DNA of 64,000 bases from Rhodanobacter denitrificans (lineage in GTDB: Bacteria; Pseudomonadota; Gammaproteobacteria; Xanthomonadales; Rhodanobacteraceae). A program made the translations under genes and the position numbers. A model generated the notes under the pieces. The model had not been told where the DNA came from. It did not search any database and was given only the letters and a program-made list of their open reading frames with translations. Below, one piece after another: positions 18,930-27,422 of this stretch. The stretch spans positions 1-64,000 of the forward strand of contig JAFIHF010000023.1 of NCBI GenBank assembly GCA_017848855.1. The letters run 5' to 3'. Position 1 is the stretch's first letter, and every line of letters starts with the position of its first letter.

Positions 18930-20510
18930 ATGCGTCGACCGACCGCCTTGCTCTGGCTGGCGCTGTGCTTCGCCTGCGCGCTGGTCGCGCCGGTTCGCGC
19001 CCAGGCTCCCGCGGCCGCCACGGCGGCCAGCCCGGCAAGCGGCGTGGCAGCCAGCCAAGCAACCAGCGAGGACGGCTGGATGAGCGTGCTGCTCGGCGGC
19101 CGCAAGATCGGCAGCCTGCACCTCGAGCGCCGGCGCGACGGGCAGACGGTGACCACCACCCAGACGCTGGCCATCCTGCTCACCCGCAACGGCAAGAGCA
19201 TCCCGCTGGGCAACACCCTCCGCAGCGTGGAAACGCCGGACGGCCAGCCGCTGGGCTTCGGCGCGCGCACCACGATGTCGGCGATGGACAGCGTGGTCGA
19301 AGGCACGCGCCTGCCCGACGGCCGCTTCCGCGTCGACCTCACCGTGGGCGGCGCCACGCGGCAGGAAACCATCGACTGGCCCGCCGGCGCCCTGCTCGCC
19401 GAAGGCCAGCGCATGGCCATGCTCGCCGCGGGCAAACGGCCGGGATCGCACTACCTCCTGCCCATGTTCGACCCGGCCAGCCGGCAGCTGATCGACGCCC
19501 GGGCCGAAGTGTTCGGCGACGAGACGGTGCAGCTGCCCGGCGGCGCGGAGCGGCTGAGCCACCAGCGCCAGTTCCTGCACCAGGCGCGCGGCGAACAGGT
19601 GCTGGATCTGTGGCTGGACGGCCAGGGCCGGGTGCGCAAGGGCCTGCTCGGCATGCTGGGCGAGCGGCTGGAGATGCTGGCCTGCGACCGCGCCTGCGCG
19701 CAGGCGCCGGCGCAGCCCGTGGACATGTTCCGCGCCGCGATGGTGGATTCGCCACGCGCGCTGACCGCCAACCTGCGCCGCGACGTGCTGCGCTACCGCG
19801 TGCACGTGGACGGCGACGCGCCGCAACCCTTCATCGATACCGACGAGCAGCGCGTCGTCGCGCTCGGGCACGGCGACTGGCTGGTCGACGTCGGCGGCTA
19901 CCACGCGCACGGCCAGCCGCCACCGCAGGCGGGCGACCTCGCGGCCAACGCCTGGCTGCAGTCCGACGCGCCGCTGATCCGCGAACTGGCCGCCAGGGCG
20001 ATCGGCCAGGCCGGCACGCCCGCGCTGAAGATGCGCCGGCTGCACAGCTTCGTCAGCGGCTACATCACCCAGCACGGCCTCGACGTGGGCTACGCCTCGG
20101 CGCTGGAAGTGGCGACCCACCGCCAGGGCGACTGCACCGAATTCGCCGTGCTGCTGGCGGCGATGGCGCGTGCCGCGGGCGTGCCCGCGCGCGTGGTCAC
20201 CGGCATGGTCTACGCCGACCGCTACGGCACCTCCTCGCGCGTGTTCGTGCCGCACGCCTGGGTGCAGGCCTGGCTGGGCGGGCGCTGGCAGAGCTACGAC
20301 GCGGCGCTGCGGCGCTTCGACAGCACCCACCTCGCGATCGACAGCGGCGACGGCGACCCCTGGCACTTCTACAGCGCCACTGACCTGTTCGGTCGCCTGC
20401 GCATCGACAGCGTCAAGGCGGCGACGGAAATCTTCGATGCGCCGATCGACAGCGCGCCCGCACCCGCGCCGTCCGGCGGCGCGCTCGGCAACGGCCCCGG
20501 CGGGGGCTGA
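18930..20510 (+). CDS. Secreted transglutaminase-like protein
   Basis: A 526-residue exported protein: signal peptide (about 1-24), a long beta-rich N-terminal region ([16 protein letters not shown]...) and a C-terminal transglutaminase-like domain. The papain-like triad is present as Cys402 (RQGDCTEF), His442 (VPHAWV) and Asp457 (SYDAAL). [12 protein letters not shown] is the usual strand between Cys and His. Substrate is unknown; such proteins act as periplasmic proteases, peptide cyclisers or amide-bond enzymes. The Pro/Gly-rich tail is disordered. Confidence 0.87.
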   Translation: MRRPTALLWLALCFACALVAPVRAQAPAAATAASPASGVAASQATSEDGWMSVLLGGRKIGSLHLERRRDGQTVTTTQTLAILLTRNGKSIPLGNTLRSVETPDGQPLGFGARTTMSAMDSVVEGTRLPDGRFRVDLTVGGATRQETIDWPAGALLAEGQRMAMLAAGKRPGSHYLLPMFDPASRQLIDARAEVFGDETVQLPGGAERLSHQRQFLHQARGEQVLDLWLDGQGRVRKGLLGMLGERLEMLACDRACAQAPAQPVDMFRAAMVDSPRALTANLRRDVLRYRVHVDGDAPQPFIDTDEQRVVALGHGDWLVDVGGYHAHGQPPPQAGDLAANAWLQSDAPLIRELAARAIGQAGTPALKMRRLHSFVSGYITQHGLDVGYASALEVATHRQGDCTEFAVLLAAMARAAGVPARVVTGMVYADRYGTSSRVFVPHAWVQAWLGGRWQSYDAALRRFDSTHLAIDSGDGDPWHFYSATDLFGRLRIDSVKAATEIFDAPIDSAPAPAPSGGALGNGPGGG

Positions 20511-20520
20511 CGCGCGCGGC

Positions 20521-20880
20521 TCAGCGCGTGCCGGACATCGCCACCGTCGGCGGCAGCCTGAGTTCGCTGCGCAGGCCGGCATCGTCCACCACGTACAGGC
20601 GGCCGTCGCGCCGGGCCAGGGCGGCGATACCGCCCGCCGCGCCGGCGTCGAGCCGCTGCAGCAGGCGGCCGTCGGCCTCGTCGTACACGCTCAGCCGGTC
20701 GGCCGCGTCGTCGGCGACCAGCAGCCAGTCGTGGCCGGCGTCGCGCCAGTGCAGCAGCTGCCGCGCGCCCGACGGCGGATGCGCCAGGCCGAAGCCGCCC
20801 AGCACGATCGCCAGCAGGCCCGCCCACAAGCCGAGGGCAGGCCACCATCGACGCAATTGCGAATGCGCGGAGGGAACCAT
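20521..20880 (-). CDS. Hypothetical single-TM protein
   Basis: A 119-residue protein with one N-terminal TM helix (about 13-33, [18 protein letters not shown]) and a soluble part resembling two to three blades of a beta-propeller-like repeat ([36 protein letters not shown]). The SD is weak and the start is uncertain. It ends 10 bp from the convergent transglutaminase-like gene. Codon use matches the neighbours. I do not recognise the family. Confidence 0.55.
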   Translation of the reverse strand: MVPSAHSQLRRWWPALGLWAGLLAIVLGGFGLAHPPSGARQLLHWRDAGHDWLLVADDAADRLSVYDEADGRLLQRLDAGAAGGIAALARRDGRLYVVDDAGLRSELRLPPTVAMSGTR

Positions 20881-20930
20881 GCCGGCATGCTCGCGCCGCG
20901 GCGTGACAGGCGCATGACGTGCGTGCCGGA

Positions 20931-21311
20931 TCAGTCCCCGCGCGGGCGCAGCGACAGGCCCAGCGCGATCCAGCCGACCACGAAGGCCACGCCGCCGAAC
21001 GGCGTGACGATGCCCATCCAGCGCGGCGCGCCCAGCGCCAGCGCATACAGGCTGCCGCTGAACAGCGCGATGCCGAGCGCGAACGCGAGCACCGCGCCGC
21101 GGCCCGCGCGCCCGGTGCCGAGCCCCGCGGCGAGCGCGAGCGCCAGCGCATGCCACGCGTGGTACTCCACCGCCGTGTGCCACAGCTCGCGCTGGGCGGG
21201 ATCGAGCATGCCACGCAAGGCATGCGCGCCGAATGCGCCAAGCAGCACCGCGCTGGCACCGGCGAGGCCGGCGAGCAGGCCGGCACGGGAGCGGACAGTT
21301 TGTCGCAGCAT
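20931..21311 (-). CDS. DUF423 family membrane protein
   Basis: A 126-residue protein with four TM helices. GAFGAHALRGMLDPAQRELWHTAVEYHAWHALAL (split here as two motifs GAFGAHAL and HTAVEYHAWHAL) and FSGSLYALAL with TPFGG are diagnostic of DUF423 (YgdD). Function is unknown. It is divergent from the Sco gene, with about 80 bp between them, and sits in a group of copper/oxidase genes. Confidence 0.9.
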   Translation of the reverse strand: MLRQTVRSRAGLLAGLAGASAVLLGAFGAHALRGMLDPAQRELWHTAVEYHAWHALALALAAGLGTGRAGRGAVLAFALGIALFSGSLYALALGAPRWMGIVTPFGGVAFVVGWIALGLSLRPRGD

Positions 21312-21390
21312 GGCCGGGCTCCGGGGACGGGCGGTCGCACCGCCGAAGTGCTGGCGTATGCTTGGATGGATGATGCCCACGGATTCTCGC

Positions 21391-22005
21391 ATGAAGTTCC
21401 CGCGCCTCCTGCGCCTCGCCCTGCTCCTGCTGCCACTGGCCGGCGCGCTGCTGCTCAGCGCCTGCCATCGCGACACGCTGCCGTTCAAGCTCACCGACAT
21501 CAGCGGGCACATGCCGGACCTCGCGTTCCAGCTCACCGACGACCACGGCAAGGCGGTGAGCGCCGCCGATTACCGCGGCAAGGTGCTGCTGCTGTACTTC
21601 GGCTACACGCACTGCCCCGACGTCTGCCCGCTGACCCTGGCCCAGTTGCACGTGGCGCTGCAGAAGCTGGGCCAGCCGGGCGACGACGTGCGCATCCTGT
21701 TCGTCAGCGTCGACCCCGCGCGCGACACGCCGGCCGTGCTGCACGCCTACGTCAACGCGTTCGACAAGCGCGCGGTGGGCCTCACCGGCAGCCCGCGCGC
21801 GATCGAGGCGCTCTCCAAGCGCTACCGCTCGGCGTTCACCCGCGAGCCGTCGGGCAAGGACGGCAACTACGAGGTCACCCACAGCTCGGCGATCTACGTG
21901 TTCGACCGCGACGGCCGCGCCCGCGTGCTGTCCACGCCCGGCACGCCGCAGGCGGACCTGGTGCACGACCTGCAACTGTTGCTGACTTCGGGAGCTTCCG
22001 CATGA
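21391..22005 (+). CDS. Sco1/SenC-type copper chaperone lipoprotein
   Basis: A 204-residue thioredoxin-fold protein that delivers copper to the CuA site of cytochrome c oxidase. A lipobox LLSAC gives lipidated Cys25. Copper ligands are Cys75 and Cys79 (THCPDVCP) and His164 (VTHSSA). Upstream in-frame ATGs at 21370 and 21373 are possible starts, but the signal peptide is best formed from 21391. It overlaps the PCu(A)C gene by 4 bp (ATGA), so both copper chaperones are made together. Confidence 0.92.
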   Translation: MKFPRLLRLALLLLPLAGALLLSACHRDTLPFKLTDISGHMPDLAFQLTDDHGKAVSAADYRGKVLLLYFGYTHCPDVCPLTLAQLHVALQKLGQPGDDVRILFVSVDPARDTPAVLHAYVNAFDKRAVGLTGSPRAIEALSKRYRSAFTREPSGKDGNYEVTHSSAIYVFDRDGRARVLSTPGTPQADLVHDLQLLLTSGASA

Positions 22006-22463
22006 ACCGCACGGCCCCATTCCTGATCGCCGGTCTGCTCGCCGGCCTGCTCGGCAGCAACCTTGCGCACGCCGCCGGCGCCACGCATGTGACTGCCAGC
22101 CACGCCTGGATCCGCGTGCTGCCCGGCGCGCTGCCGGCCGGCGCCTACGTCGTGCTGCGCAACGACGGCGGCGCGCCGGTCGCGCTGACCGGCGCCAGCA
22201 GCCCGGCCTACGGCATGGCGATGCTGCACCAGAGCTCGGGCGCGGGCGGCATGAGCCGCATGACGATGGTCGACGCGCTGACGATTCCCGCCCACGGCAC
22301 GCAGACGCTCGCGCCCGGCGGCTACCACCTGATGCTGATGGACGCGAAGCGCCCGGTGCAGCCGGGCGAGCGCGTGCGCATCACGCTGCAGTTCCGCGAC
22401 GGCTCCACCTTGCCGGTGGACTTCATCGCCCGTCCGGCGAACGCACTGGGAGACCAGGGCTAG
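22002..22463 (+). CDS. Periplasmic copper chaperone PCu(A)C
   Basis: A 153-residue protein with a signal peptide (about 1-24) and the full copper motif H-x10-M-x21-H-x-M: His76, Met87, His109 and Met111. PCu(A)C proteins carry Cu(I) to cytochrome oxidase, often together with Sco, which is the upstream, overlapping gene. A composite REP begins 5 bp after its stop. Confidence 0.93.
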   Translation: MNRTAPFLIAGLLAGLLGSNLAHAAGATHVTASHAWIRVLPGALPAGAYVVLRNDGGAPVALTGASSPAYGMAMLHQSSGAGGMSRMTMVDALTIPAHGTQTLAPGGYHLMLMDAKRPVQPGERVRITLQFRDGSTLPVDFIARPANALGDQG

Positions 22464-22467
22464 CCAT

Positions 22468-22610
22468 GTAGGAGCGCACCGGGAAGAAGGGAGTGAGTGA
22501 AGAGGAGTGAGGAGAGAGAGAAAGCTCGAGAAGCAGCGCACTTCGCTCCTCACTCACTTCTCACTTCTCTTCACTCACTTCTCGTTGTCGCGCACAGGGT
22601 GCGCTCCTAC
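22468..22610. repeat. Composite REP: GTAGGAGCGCACC ends around an AGTGAG hairpin
   Basis: GTAGGAGCGCACC (22468) and its complement GGTGCGCTCCTAC (22598) form outer arms. Between them lies the AGTGAGTGAAGAGGAGTGAG / CTCACTTCTCTTCACTCACT hairpin. A sister copy is at 35387-35536, and REP ends alone are at about 63439. GTAG-headed REPs of this kind are known in Stenotrophomonas (SMAG). Confidence 0.75.
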
Positions 22611-23455
22611 GATGCTGCTATGCGCACATGCCAGGGCTTGCGCGGCAAGCGCCCGCTGCGCGACAGGCGCATCCACTGGCGCAGCGCCAGCAGGGCGCCG
22701 AAGGATTCCATCAGCGCCGCCGGCACCCAGGTGATGATGCCGCCCACCATCTGCCCGGTGAGCACGTTGAAGGTGAACGCGCGGCCGCAGATCTCGAAGA
22801 TCGGGTAGAGGTCGGTGTGCGCGAACGTCACGATCGCGCCGGCGAGGATCTGCGGCGCCATGGTGATGCCCGGCGACAGCACGCGCATGCCCGCGCCCAT
22901 CCGCCCCGGCGGGTGCGGGCGGTGGTCGAGGATCAGCGACCAGTAGACGAAGCCGCTGAGCAGCATCGTCCAGTTCATGAAGCGGTAGACGCGCCAGTCC
23001 AGCATCGCCAGCGTCTGCATCGACGGCAGCAGCCAGACCAGCACGAAGAACACGAACAGGATCGAGGCCAGCGTCGGCTGGAACAGCACGCCGCTCACCG
23101 CGCGCCACGGCCGGGAGCGCCGCAACCGCCCCAGCCGGCGCACGCGCCAGCGCCGCGGCAGCCCCGCGCGCAGCACGCCGGCGGGGAACGAGGCGCAGAT
23201 CAGCAGCGGCGTGACGTGGTGCAGCAGCAGCTGCTGCAGGCGGTGCACGAAGAACTCGTGCTCGGCGTAGAAATCCAGGTAGGTCTGCAGCGACAGCCAG
23301 ATGATCGCCATGCCGCTCCAGAACGCCAGCCGGCGGCCGCGGCTCACCGCCACGCGGCGGCTGCCGCGCCAGTACAGCGCGCAGGCGAGGAAGAAGCTCG
23401 CGAGGAACACCCACGAGAACTCCCACGGCACGATCCATTTCAGCAGCGTTGCCAT
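22607..23455 (-). CDS. ctaG: Cytochrome c oxidase assembly factor, caa3-type CtaG
   Basis: A 282-residue protein with seven TM helices of the caa3_CtaG family, needed for copper insertion in caa3-type oxidase. Conserved His-bearing motifs are EHEFFVHRLQQLLLHHVTPLL (two parts, EHEFFVHRLQ and LLLHHVTPLL) and LDHRPHP. The reading frame extends to an ATG at 23479; I prefer 23455 because it precedes the first helix closely. It converges with the Sco/PCu(A)C pair, completing a copper-delivery cluster. The last 4 bp of the REP overlap its stop region. Confidence 0.88.
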   Translation of the reverse strand: MATLLKWIVPWEFSWVFLASFFLACALYWRGSRRVAVSRGRRLAFWSGMAIIWLSLQTYLDFYAEHEFFVHRLQQLLLHHVTPLLICASFPAGVLRAGLPRRWRVRRLGRLRRSRPWRAVSGVLFQPTLASILFVFFVLVWLLPSMQTLAMLDWRVYRFMNWTMLLSGFVYWSLILDHRPHPPGRMGAGMRVLSPGITMAPQILAGAIVTFAHTDLYPIFEICGRAFTFNVLTGQMVGGIITWVPAALMESFGALLALRQWMRLSRSGRLPRKPWHVRIAAS

Positions 23456-23540
23456 CAGCCCGGCCTGCCCGTACAGCACATCGCGCCCAGCATAGCGCCC
23501 GCCGCGGCGCGCGCGTTGCGGCGGATGGCCGCCCGCACCG

Positions 23541-25460
23541 TCACGGCCGCCGCCGGTTGCGCCGGGTGCGGCGCCAGCCGTACAGCAGGCCCAGCAGCGC
23601 CACCAGCGCGGGCACCAGCACGATGTTGATCACCTTCAGGCGCAGGCCCAGCGCGTCGATCTCGGCGTTGAGCTGGTGCTGCACGTCGCGCAGCTCCTTG
23701 TTGATCGCCAGCTGGCGCTGGCGGAACTGCTCGATCTCGCGCCGCTGCTCGGTGCCGATGCTGCCGGCATGGCCGCCGCCCTTGCCCGGCTGCAGCTCCT
23801 CCAGCCGCTGCCGCGTCTCGGCCAGCTCGCGCTCCAGCTCCTGCTCCTTCTGCAGGAACTTCTGGTCGGCCACGTTGCGCAGCGCCTCCACGCGGGTGAA
23901 CGGCCGCTGCGAGGTGGAGCGGCCGCGGACCGAGAGCAGCGCGGAGGAACCGCTGAGGTTGTCCACCAGGTTGCCGACGAACTCGCCGTTGTTCGCGAAC
24001 GGCCGCATCATGGTCTGGCCCAGGATGGTCTGCGGCTCCACCCACAGGCGGTCGCTGAGCAGGTCGGTGTCGGCGACCAGGATCACCTCGTCGCCGGCTG
24101 CCGACTGCGCCAGATGGCCGGGCAGGTTCGCACGCTCGGGGAACGCGCTGCGGAAGCTGCCGCGCAGACGCGCGGCGAACACGTAGTTGGTGTTGTCCGG
24201 CTTGTAGTCCTGCAGCAGCAGGGCCGGGTTGTCGCTGGCCTGCAGCACCCGCACCGCCGGCACCGCCTCGGCGTCGAAGCTGCTCTGCAGCAGCGGGACC
24301 AGCCGGGTCGTCGCGTTCGGCGCCAGGTCGAAATGCCCGGCGGTGGACAAGTCGATGCGCTGCAGGCTCGCGGTGACCACGTCGGCGTGGTTGAGCTGCT
24401 GCGCGTCCAGGCCGAGCATCGCCGGGTGGCTGACGTTGTTGCCGTTGAGCTCGATGGTCAGCGCATGCGCGCGGTCCAGCACCACTTCGTGCGGGTCGTA
24501 GCGCACGCCCCAGGCCGCGAACAGCCGCGGCAGGTCCGAGCTGTGGTCGGGCAGCGTGCCGCTGGCGGGATCGCCCGGGCTGTCGTCCAGCTCCGCGTCC
24601 GGGTCGACGAACACCACCAGGTGGCCGCCGCGCAGCACGTACTGGTCGATCGCGTACAGCGCGTCCGCCGGCAGGTGCTTGGGATGGATCAGCAGCAGCA
24701 CGCGGATGTCCGCGCCGACCTGCTTCAGCCGGTCCGGATCGATCGTCTTCACCTCGAACAGCTGGGCCAGCTGCTGCAGCGCCACCCACGGCTGCTCGCC
24801 CAGTACCGGGTTGCCCTCCACCGGCAGCGAGCTGATCACGCCGATGTGCGGCTTGCTGCTCTGGTTGAGCTCGTACAGCAGCTTGGCGATGTCGTATTCG
24901 AGGAAGGGCTCGCGCGACGGGTCGAAGAACGGGATCGCCAGCGTGCGCTCGGGCGCCGCGCCCTCGGCCGCCTCGCCATCGGCACTGGCGGACAACGCGC
25001 TGCCGGCGAGGCCGAAGAACACGCGCTCGCCGTTGCTGCCGCCGCTGGCCGGGGTGAGCCCGGCGCCCTCGGCGCTGGCCTCGTCGTCGGAATACGGCAC
25101 CGGGTCGACCACCGCGAGCTGCACGTGGCCGTGCGAGCGGGCCGCGATCTCCTGCAGCATGTCGCGCACGCGCTGCTCGTAGCTGCGCAGCTTGGGCAGG
25201 TCGCGGGTGGCGTGCTCGGAGAAGTACAGCGTGAGCCGGATCGGTCGCTGCAGGCCGTCGACGATCTGCACGGTGCCGGGCGAGAGCGTGTACAGCCGGT
25301 CGGCGGTGAGGTCGATGCGCCGCGCGCGCAGCCAGTGCCCGCTCGACACGATCAGCGACACGAACACCACGGTCAGCACGGCCAGCGCGGCGTACAGCGT
25401 GGCGCGCCGGTTCCAGCGCAGCGGCGTGGTGAATACGGACGGGAGACGCAGGCGGGCCAT
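23541..25460 (-). CDS. GldG-like ABC transporter substrate-binding/auxiliary protein
   Basis: A 639-residue protein: an N-terminal TM helix (about 21-43), a large extracytoplasmic ABC-transporter auxiliary domain (GldG / DUF4350-like; LTADRLYTLSPGTVQIVDGL, SYEQRVRDML, VLLLIHPKHL, DQYVLRGGHLVVFVDP), a coiled coil (about 540-600) and a C-terminal TM helix with a basic tail. It starts 2 bp after the permease stop and is the third gene of an ATPase-permease-auxiliary operon (GldA-GldF-GldG order). The substrate is unknown; it is not evidence of gliding. Confidence 0.88.
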   Translation of the reverse strand: MARLRLPSVFTTPLRWNRRATLYAALAVLTVVFVSLIVSSGHWLRARRIDLTADRLYTLSPGTVQIVDGLQRPIRLTLYFSEHATRDLPKLRSYEQRVRDMLQEIAARSHGHVQLAVVDPVPYSDDEASAEGAGLTPASGGSNGERVFFGLAGSALSASADGEAAEGAAPERTLAIPFFDPSREPFLEYDIAKLLYELNQSSKPHIGVISSLPVEGNPVLGEQPWVALQQLAQLFEVKTIDPDRLKQVGADIRVLLLIHPKHLPADALYAIDQYVLRGGHLVVFVDPDAELDDSPGDPASGTLPDHSSDLPRLFAAWGVRYDPHEVVLDRAHALTIELNGNNVSHPAMLGLDAQQLNHADVVTASLQRIDLSTAGHFDLAPNATTRLVPLLQSSFDAEAVPAVRVLQASDNPALLLQDYKPDNTNYVFAARLRGSFRSAFPERANLPGHLAQSAAGDEVILVADTDLLSDRLWVEPQTILGQTMMRPFANNGEFVGNLVDNLSGSSALLSVRGRSTSQRPFTRVEALRNVADQKFLQKEQELERELAETRQRLEELQPGKGGGHAGSIGTEQRREIEQFRQRQLAINKELRDVQHQLNAEIDALGLRLKVINIVLVPALVALLGLLYGWRRTRRNRRRP

Positions 25461-25462
25461 GC

Positions 25463-26197
25463 TCAGCGCACCCGCTTCAGTTCGAGCAGCAGCACGCCGG
25501 CGAGCAGCCAACCCAGCGTGCTCAGCACGAAATAGGCGAGGTCGCGCAGGTCGAGCACGCCGCGCGCGATCGCCTCGAAATGGCGCAGCATGCTGAGGTA
25601 GGCCAGCGCGTTGACCAGCTTGCGCGGCAGCGCGCCGGAGAAGAAATCCAGCACCTGCGGCTGGCCGGCGAGGATCAGCAGCACGCACACCGTGGCGGTG
25701 AGCACGAACGCCACCACCTGGCTGCGGGTGAGCGCGGACAGGCAGGCACCGATCGCCACGAAGCTGCCGGCCATCAGCCAGCTGCCGAGGTAGCCCGCGA
25801 AGATCACCCCGTTGTCGGGCGCGCCGAGGTAGTTCACGGTGAGCCAGATCGGGAAGGTCAGCGCCAGCGCCAGCCCGATGAACAGCCAGGCGGCGAGGAA
25901 CTTGCCCAGCATCGCCTGCCACAGCGTCGCCGGCAGGGTCAGCAGCAGCTCCAGCGTGCCGCCCTTGGCCTCCTCCGCCCACATGCGCATGGTCACCGCC
26001 GGCACCAGGATCAGGTACAGCCACGGATGCACCACGAAGAACGGCTGCAGGTCGGCCTGGCCACGCTCGTAGAAATCGCCGGTGTAGAACGTGAGGATGC
26101 CCGCCAGCACCAGGAAGATGACCAGGAACACCCAGGCCATCGGCGTCACGAAGAAACTGCGCAGCTCGCGCCGCATGATGGCGAAGAAAGGGGACAT
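25463..26197 (-). CDS. ABC-2 type permease (GldF/NosY-like)
   Basis: A 244-residue permease with six TM helices. The start MSPFFAIMRRELRSFFVTP and EEAKGGTLELLLTLP are typical of ABC-2 subfamily members paired with GldG-like proteins. It is separated from the upstream ATPase gene by about 170 bp of tandem repeats and lies 2 bp from the GldG-like gene, so it is surely cotranscribed with the latter. Confidence 0.9.
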   Translation of the reverse strand: MSPFFAIMRRELRSFFVTPMAWVFLVIFLVLAGILTFYTGDFYERGQADLQPFFVVHPWLYLILVPAVTMRMWAEEAKGGTLELLLTLPATLWQAMLGKFLAAWLFIGLALALTFPIWLTVNYLGAPDNGVIFAGYLGSWLMAGSFVAIGACLSALTRSQVVAFVLTATVCVLLILAGQPQVLDFFSGALPRKLVNALAYLSMLRHFEAIARGVLDLRDLAYFVLSTLGWLLAGVLLLELKRVR

Positions 26198-26203
26198 GGG
26201 TTA

Positions 26204-26366
26204 CGGGACTCGGGACTCGCCCGAGCCGGGACTCGGGACTCGGGACTCGGGACTCGGGAAAGCGCGCGACGCCGGCCTGCGGGCTCGTCGCAAGCCGGAT
26301 GCGGAACCGACAGGATGCGGCGCCCCGGCTCTGCCGAGTCCCGAGTCCCGAGTCCCGAGTCCCGGC
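26204..26366. repeat. Heptamer arrays (GGGACTC)n and (GAGTCCC)n forming a long hairpin
   Basis: Five to six GGGACTC units at 26204-26260 face about four GAGTCCC units at 26336-26366 across roughly 75 bp. The arms can pair into a long stem in the mRNA between the ATPase and permease genes. Such arrays vary in copy number and may alter the relative expression of the two genes. Confidence 0.75.
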
Positions 26367-26367
26367 C

Positions 26368-27294
26368 TCATGCCTCTCCCCTCAGCGTGATCTGGCGGAA
26401 CACCTCGTCCAGCCGGCCGCGTTCGAGCTGGATCTCCGAGACTTCCAGCCCCTGCTCGCGCAGCAGCGTCTCCACCGGCTCCAGGATGCGCGCGCCGGGC
26501 TTGGGGAACACGGTGATGCGCCCGTCCAGCGGGTCCACCTCGATCGCCGCCACCTGCGGCAGCCGCCCCAGCATCTCCTGCGAGACGCCGCTGCCGGGCG
26601 CGCTGAACGACACCGCGCCGTGGTAGCGCGAGCGCGCCTCCAGCTCGGCCGGCGTGGCGTCGGCCTGCAGCCGGCCGTTCGCGATGATCACCACGCGGTT
26701 GCACAGCGCGTGCACTTCCTCCAGCAAGTGGGTGGAGATCAGGATCGTGCGCTCGCGCGCCATCGCGTCGATCAGCTGGCGCACGGTGTGCTTCTGGTTG
26801 GGATCGAGGCCGTCGGTGGGCTCGTCCAGCATCAGCACCGGCGGGTCGTGCAGGATCGCCTGGGCCAGCCCCACGCGGCGGCGCAGGCCCTTGGACAGCG
26901 TGTCGATGCAGACCTCCAGCACGTCCTCCAGCTGCAGCCAGCCCACCACCTCGTCGAAGCGCCGCCGCCCCACCTCGGTGGTGAGCTTGCGCATGCGCGC
27001 GATGAACACCAGGAACTCGCGCACGGTCATCTCGCCGTAGCTGGGCGCGCCCTCGGGCAGGTAGCCCAGCGCGCGGCGCGCGGCCAGCGGCTCGCGCTGC
27101 ACGTCGTGCCCGCAGACCCGCGCGGTGCCGCTGGTGGGCGCGAGGAAGCCGGCGATCATGCGCATCGCGGTGGACTTGCCGGCGCCGTTCGGGCCGAGCA
27201 GGCCCAGCACCTGGCCGGGCTCGGCGCGGATACTCAGCGCGTCCACCGCGGTGAGATGGCCGTAGCGGCGGGTGAGTCGGTCGGTCTCGATCAT
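26368..27294 (-). CDS. ABC transporter ATPase (GldA/NatA-like)
   Basis: A 308-residue ATPase. Walker A GPNGAGKST (34-42), signature LSKGLRRR (133-140), Walker B PVLMLDEP (152-159) and the switch His in ISTHLLEE are all intact. The C-terminal extension of about 80 residues is common in exporters of this type. It starts the operon with the permease and GldG-like genes. GldA/NosF-like ATPases power ABC-2 export; substrate cannot be read from sequence. Confidence 0.93.
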   Translation of the reverse strand: MIETDRLTRRYGHLTAVDALSIRAEPGQVLGLLGPNGAGKSTAMRMIAGFLAPTSGTARVCGHDVQREPLAARRALGYLPEGAPSYGEMTVREFLVFIARMRKLTTEVGRRRFDEVVGWLQLEDVLEVCIDTLSKGLRRRVGLAQAILHDPPVLMLDEPTDGLDPNQKHTVRQLIDAMARERTILISTHLLEEVHALCNRVVIIANGRLQADATPAELEARSRYHGAVSFSAPGSGVSQEMLGRLPQVAAIEVDPLDGRITVFPKPGARILEPVETLLREQGLEVSEIQLERGRLDEVFRQITLRGEA

Positions 27295-27375
27295 GGATGG
27301 GCGGGCGACGGGATCGTCTGCAATGTACCGCAAGCGCGCGCAAAGGTTCGCCGCGGCGGCCTGCCGCACAAATGA

Positions 27376-27401
27376 AAGGGCCCTTCCGGAGAAGGGCCCT
27401 T
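27376..27401 (-). terminator. Rho-independent terminator of the SRPBCC gene
   Basis: A perfect AAGGGCCCTT ... AAGGGCCCTT stem with a 5-6 nt loop; on the minus strand it is followed by TTTCATTT. It lies 22 bp past the stop at 27423. Confidence 0.8.
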
Positions 27402-27422
27402 GGCGTGGCTTGCGCGCTTGGC

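Noticed and set aside
23541..27294. Gliding-motility operon
   Set aside because: Only the GldA/F/G-type ABC exporter is present; no other gld or spr genes occur, and such exporters are widespread in non-gliding bacteria.
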